The position numbers and the translations under genes are program-made. The notes under the pieces are model-generated. The model did not search any database. It was given only the letters and a program-made list of their open reading frames with translations, and had not been told where the DNA came from. Below are positions 58,718 to 64,000 of a stretch of DNA of 64,000 nt, one piece after another. Source of the stretch: Dipetalonema caudispina. Its lineage: Eukaryota; Nematoda; Chromadorea; Rhabditida; Onchocercidae. The DNA is taken from the NCBI GenBank assembly GCA_013365325.1, contig JABVXV010000007.1, positions 372,001-436,000 of the forward strand. The letters are read 5' to 3'. Every line of letters starts with the position of its first letter. Position 1 is the first letter of the stretch.

Positions 58718-61700
58718 ATGCTAACATGACGAGTATCCTCCTCCTCTCCCAACAAACTTGTGAATCATCCATTTAGCCTTTCTATAATCAACATATATTT
58801 TAGTTAAAAAAAAAAAATTAATAAGGACATAACACTCCCATTAAACGTAATGGTGAGCCCGTGAAGCTATTTGCTAAATTAATTACTTACTCATCTAATT
58901 ATAATCAGTTTCTCAGTTTTTGTAACCAAGAATGCAGCTCATACTTTATTTAATCATTCCTCATCTATAATGATGACATTGTTTTCCACTGTAAGATACT
59001 CTTCTGATCTCTTGCATTATTTGCAAGCTTAAAGTTTGAACATAGATCGGTCTGTACGTTATAGAAATTGCAAGCTATGTGATTAAATATTATAATTTAG
59101 GAATGATACTACACAGTAATATACTACAATGCATGACGTTAACGATAGCAGTTCTACCGAAACTGCCATTAATTTATTGACATTACTGCTAACTCATCGA
59201 CTATTGGCAGTTATTTAGTAATTATTAAGCGGTTGAATGGTATCAAAAAGTACAACTATTCAAGAGAAGCTTAATTAGTTAAAGCCCTGTGCAGTGCCCT
59301 GGACTTGATATCTCATATCAGATAAGAACGAGATTCCATCTCGTCCTCATTCCTCACACTATCATTGAAAGTGTTGCTTTCTGAATGCTTTTCTCATTCT
59401 TATTCCTTTTATTCATAATACTATAAAATTTAAATTTTCAAAATTTTTGATGCGAAAAGAAAATAGCTGCCTAAATTTTCTAACAATAACGATTACGATC
59501 ACAACGTTTCACGACAATGGCAGTTTGTCCAGTATGTAAAGTTGATAGTGTGAAGAAACGACTAACGTGGAGTGGCTTACTACACGGTATACTGTGTTTT
59601 CCATGTGGTATCTATTGTTGCATGAAAAGTCGAGTATGGTTCTGTCCACTGTGTACCAACGAGGTAAAAGATCGTTTTTTGTAGGAATGTGTAAATATGA
59701 TCGAACAAAAGCAATATAATTTTAATCTGAGTTAATCTTCTAAATCATGTAAACATTTAGTATTTTGAGAACCCAATTACGTATTCCGTTTGTATTCCAA
59801 AAAAGATCAGACCTATATTTCAACAGTAATAATATTAAACGTAGAAGGGAATTACGTTGTAAATTTGAATAAATTAGAGTTTTAATCTCTAAAAAATATT
59901 TCAGGTTGACTATTCAAATGGAAGAGAACCATCGTTTACTAGGGATTATCGTTGCTACAGATCATTTGAGAAAACGGGCGATACTCATATTAGAAATGAC
60001 CAAGAGCACGGTACTCCAAAAAGTCAAGCTACTACGAGTTGTAGAAGGACAGTTTCTGGTGGCAGCGAATCTATTAATTCTACAACACCAGTGTTGAAGC
60101 AGTAACTTTTACTTATTGTTTATTTAATTAACTATCATACAATTTACTTCTTATGTCAAAAATATAAGCAATCTGCTAGCTTTTTCACTTCTATACTTAG
60201 TCCTGTTGCTGGAATTTCTGCTTATTTCATGGTTATCTTCAAGAATTGGCAATTTCTCATGCTTTTCCACGAGTTAAACATGAAATGGAACTTGAGATTT
60301 TCGTTCAGTTTTCAAGCTTAAAAAGAAACGATTCATTTTTTTTATGGAAAAATGTAAATAAATTCTTGTTGTAAAATATTTTGAAAATGGTGCTTAGTGC
60401 AAATAATGCTTGATGACATTCATTTTTCTTATTTGTCTTTCAGCATTTCCTTGCCGGCTAATTTATTTCTATCCACTTATTTAAACCTAAATTTAGTTAC
60501 TGGTTATTGTTATTATGTTCCATACTACTGTTTTACGCAATATAGCTTTACATCTTCTTATTCCGCATTTTGTTTGAGTTTAATATGAATTTTCTCCCCT
60601 GACGAGCATTGCTACATATGAGTTCACTAAAGAAAGCGAGAAGCAATGGTAGAAAATTACAATAATTATTATTTATCATGTAATAAAGTATTCAAATATT
60701 CCTTTTCCATTTTTCTCATACCAGATATTTACATTTTGTTAACTGAGTATGAATGTTGCTTATCTTTGCTCACTGTACTATGCATTAAATGCTTGAGTAA
60801 AAGCTTGAGTTCTTTTCCTCTCATTTGGGAATGGGAAATTGACAAGATAAGAGGTACCCATGTTATTCAAAGTTTTTCATTAAAAAACGAAGCTTAATGA
60901 TAGCTTGGATTTGACAAAAAAAGAGTTGGAACATTTCGCAAGACTGTTTAGATTAATGTTGGTACTTGAAATCAAATTCCTGATAATTTTCAGACATTCA
61001 AAATCAGGATACTTGACATGAAGATAGATGCTTATTTCTCTGTCCGCCGCACAAAATCCAGAATTGTCAAAGCCTTTCTCAATTCTCAATCATTAAGTCA
61101 TGGCACTTCTAGTTTTCCGGTATCAACATAATTTTCGAAGGATGCTTCGAAATGAATGAGTGGATAGCTGTACGCATTAATTGAAAAAAAAAAACCATAA
61201 CTTTCTCGTATTCAAGAATTTCTATTAGCCTTCAAGAAATTGGCCTTCTCCGCCGATCTTTTGTCATTTCCATTTTACGGTTAGTTGATGCATTTTTTGA
61301 AATTCGCGACCATAAAAAGTTTAACTTACCATTGCTTCTTCGATTCATTTGTTCCTTTTCTTGCTCCAATGCCTTCAGTTTTGCTTCATAAGCTTTCGAT
61401 CTTATCATCGCTTTTCGTTCCGCTTTCGAAGCACCCAACGAATCTCTTAGCAAACCGACATGCTCTTCGTATATCATCGTATCTTTCTCTAGTAATTCAA
61501 TGTACTGATCCTGAGCTTCTAAAGCTTCTGTAAAAAGTTGGTTGTTGAATGTAAAATTTTTTAAAGTTAGAAATAAAAGAGGAAAAAAACTAGCAGAAAT
61601 AAATTCCGATAGTTTTCGCTCTATCCGTATTCCTAATTAATTAAACTATCAATCATGACGCAGCGTATATACCTTTCAGTCGTTCAACATCATCAAGAAC

Positions 61701-63853
61701 AGAAATTTTTTGTTCTAGTAGAACATTCGCTGTTTGTTGTGCTTCTTCTAAATCATCAGCCAACTGAACAATCAAAGCTCGATCATTATCCAACTTCGAA
61801 CGAAGTTTCTTACTTTCCTCTTGTGTTGCATCCAATGCTTCCCACGCGTCGTTCAGCTTTTCTCTGCAATTTATTTAAAACATATTAGAAAAGGGAAAAT
61901 CCACCGGAAGCATAAATGTTTTAATGGAAGCAAATGAAAGAATGCCAAGCTATAGGATGGATTGTCTATGAAATTTTATTCTGAAATTAAGAGTTATATT
62001 TAGGACTTATTTTATTACAAACTGGTGCATTCCGACCATAAATTCTTGGATAAAGGCAGTTATTTATGAAAACTTCGCCTGCATTAATACTTGAAAGAAT
62101 ACTTGTAAGAGCCAAGAAGTTTCAACAGGCGAGCATTTTCTTCCAGTGTCCATTCGCGATCTGCTCTAAGTGTTTCAATGCTCGCGTTCAAATGCTCAAC
62201 CTAAAACACACTGGCTATTAGTTTTGAATATTTGCCTTCGGAAGTGCAACATGTTTGGATGGTGCCGAGACCTCAAATCTTTTTTAGTCCAGACTTTTGT
62301 TAGTTCACTTCCGTTAAATTAGTATGTTTTCTAGGAAGAAATTCTGTTTTAAGAGAAGCTTTACAAAAAATAACCTTGTCGGCATGTTCTGTACTCATTG
62401 TAGTAATTTTATCTTCCAAATCACGAATTTTTCCCTGCATAGATGCACGAGCTTTTAGCATTTGATTCCGGCTATCTCGACGCATTTCATCCAATTGTGT
62501 TTGGAGCTGAATATTAAATCGATATTGAAAATCACATGAATAATAATATGCCTCCAAATTTAACTATACTACACAAGAAATTAAAAACTCAAATGCTTCA
62601 ACGACTATTTAATTAACTGAACATAGAATGAACAGTGAGAACCTGAAAATTCAATAAATTACATACACATATGCTTAATTGAAGAAAAAACTGCACTCCC
62701 TCAACATATTATAAAACATTAGGATAAAAAAGTTATTGATGGGAAGGACTGGGAAAGAAGAAAAAATGTCAACTGATATTTCCGGAACCGCCGGTTACAA
62801 CTATGCAAAACAATAACCTGAAATTTAATAATAAGAAATAGCTTAAAATGACATGAAATTTGCATAACTGTGATTATGGCGTACATTAAAACCTCATACC
62901 AACGAGAGGTGAAAGAGCCCGGGTTTGGTGGAGTGGCCCGACTCTGTGCAATACAACAAAATGGAAGTGGAAGTGAAAGTGACACACAGGTAGGTCATCG
63001 GCTATTCGAGATCGATGTAAGGAAGTTGCTAGAACCTGAAAAGTCAAATGGATAACCTGGCTCAAACGATTCTGTGAATCACTGGCACATTTTTCCATTT
63101 CCTGGATCGTTTGTCGCAATTGGTCATTTTCAGTTGTTACATCAATAATTGTTTGCGTAATGTTGTTGCCCTCTTCTTGATTATTTACTGAAATGAGTCA
63201 TTCGAGAATTCCTAAATACTTGTGTGAAATAAGCTATGCTTTCAAAACATAAAATTTGGATAATAAGAGTTTTGATTTCAAACACTTTTGGAAATTGAAT
63301 TTTTAAATCAGGTGAAAGCTTACCATTTTCGAGTTCTTTACGAGGTGGTAAATCGAATGTCACCTTTTTCCTGTGCTTCCTTTTACATGTAGAGGGTGCA
63401 TTGCCTTCATCGTCAGCATCAACGTCATCCTGTATGTTGCCGTTATCCTGGGTTACTGAACTGCATTCCTCACTTGGATCAACTGGTGGAGGTGTACCTG
63501 AGTTACCTGGACAAAATCTGGTTCAAATATCTTGTATGATGACCTTTAGGTTAATCTTACGTTTTTCAGTATAAGGTTAAACTTCTGAGAAGATTTTTAT
63601 GTGGAAAATTCCAAAATATTGGGAAATCTTTGAATATATTCGAAACGAATCGAAATTTCCACCGACTAACCCATTTTGAAATGTACAACAGCATGACCAG
63701 GTGAAAAGGAATCATATTGATGATGTCGCTCCTTCTGTGATTGCTGTAATGAAGACGACGGAGTAAATGAGGATTCAAAAATATACGCTGCTTCAGTTTC
63801 TGTCGAATCTTCACGTGTTGTTCGTGTACCCAAATCCTGAAATTTAGGTATGC
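48925..63853 (-). CDS. giant coiled-coil protein, 5' end outside window
   Basis: At least 24 exons on the - strand. Exon starts: 63853, 63506, 63187, 62506, 62200, 61863, 61527, 56437, 56027, 55774, 55137, 54592, 54048, 53573, 52651, 52069, 51530, 51175, 50979, 50546, 50201 or 50182, 49619, 49292 and 49029. They chain in phase to about 1,490 residues. The N-terminal part seen is Ser/Pro-rich and acidic with a basic patch (CKRKHRKKVTFDLPPRKE). From DVTTENDQLRQTIQEMEK on it is almost continuous coiled coil (for example KEKLNDAWEALDATQEESKK, AELDAAHEECCLVQEKIVQM). Most introns are phase 0, as in other long coiled-coil genes. The family is not recognised; a centrosomal, Golgi or motor-adaptor scaffold is a guess. 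One junction (50376/50201) needs either a downstream AG or an alternative donor. The last exon reads eight codons past a GTTACT donor to TAG; it could instead splice on into the gene ending at 44900. Confidence 0.78.
58672..58717. repeat. (CT)n(TA)n compound microsatellite
   Basis: A CT run of about 27 bases followed directly by a TA run of about 19 bases, inside the large intron. Confidence 0.95.
59517..60105 (+). CDS. BRI3-like small cysteine-rich membrane protein
   Basis: Two exons, 59517-59663 and 59905-60105, phase 0, 115 residues. Exon 1 opens with MAVCPVCKVDSVKKR, then a hydrophobic cysteine-rich stretch (GLLHGILCFPCGIYCCM) and a closing CPLC. The order CPVC, membrane-associated segment with CC, CPxC matches the C-terminal zinc-ribbon-like domain of brain protein I3 (BRI3) and is akin to LITAF-type domains, which sit on lysosomal or late-endosomal membranes. 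Here the domain is at the N-terminus instead. Exon 2 is a hydrophilic tail rich in Ser/Thr/Arg (REPSFTRDYRCYRSFEKT), ending PVLKQ. The splice GAG|GTAAAA ... tttcag|GTT is clean. The gene lies wholly inside an intron of the giant coiled-coil gene on the opposite strand. Read-through of the donor would give a 55-residue form. Confidence 0.8.
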
Positions 63854-64000
63854 CTGGAAGAAAGCACGAAAATCATCAGCCAGATATTGGAGAGGAATTG
63901 CAAGAAAAATTGCTTTGTAGTAATAAATTTCGTGGTCTTCCATAAAGTAGGAAAGTATGGATTATTGGTGTGGAGAAATATTGGAACGATGGACTTCGAT

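Larger units (their letters stand above)
56449..61329 (-). other. 4.9 kb intron with nested opposite-strand gene
   Basis: Intron of the giant coiled-coil gene between exons ending at 61330 and starting at 56437. The G| and |AT phases on either side match. It contains the BRI3-like gene on the + strand and the CT/TA microsatellite. Apart from these, 56.6-59.5 kb and 60.1-61.3 kb show only short unsupported frames. Confidence 0.65.

Overview
The window reads as nuclear DNA of a nematode, most likely a clade III (filarial-type) parasite. It is AT-rich, its genes are split into many short exons with TTTCAG/TTTTAG-type 3' splice sites, and the protein set is metazoan and nematode-like. This is inference from composition and gene content; no species can be named from the sequence alone. 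All gene models were assembled by hand from splice sites, exon phase and remembered family motifs. No transcript or database evidence was available.

Layout. 1-2.7 kb: the 3' part of a Pax3/7-type gene on the + strand (second half of the paired domain, octapeptide, homeodomain), with its 5' end outside the window. 4.1-5.2 kb (+): an unrecognised secreted six-cysteine protein. 6.3-7.0 kb (-): a two-exon gene for a small, very basic secreted peptide. 7-10.7 kb: no firm gene, two doubtful ORFs. 10.7-20.8 kb: three genes in tandem on the - strand, transcribed in the order EBP2 (ribosome biogenesis), a ZIP-family metal transporter, and METTL4/DAMT-1 (MT-A70 adenine methyltransferase). 24.0-27.1 kb (+): a TRMT10C/MRPP1-like mitochondrial RNase P methyltransferase subunit. 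29.6-37.5 kb (+): a complete 17-exon KDM4/JMJD2 histone demethylase with JmjN, JmjC, PHD/extended PHD and tandem Tudor regions. 41.2-42.1 kb (+): a small protein with four hydrophobic segments. 42.8-64 kb (-): three coiled-coil or coiled-coil-associated genes. The largest has at least 24 exons and runs off the right edge, and it holds a BRI3-like gene on the opposite strand inside a 4.9 kb intron.

Several genes act on nucleic acids or chromatin: Pax3/7 (transcription), METTL4 (adenine methylation), KDM4 (histone demethylation), TRMT10C (tRNA processing) and EBP2 (rRNA processing). Nothing shows that they form one pathway. The EBP2-ZIP-METTL4 series and the three coiled-coil genes are each co-directional, so nematode operons are possible.

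The most informative details are two GC-AG introns forced by conserved protein reading (METTL4 and EBP2), several places where the reading frame requires a downstream AG rather than the best-looking 3' splice site, the nested BRI3-like gene, and two orphan secreted-protein genes. I found no tRNA, rRNA, CRISPR array, transposase or virus-like gene.
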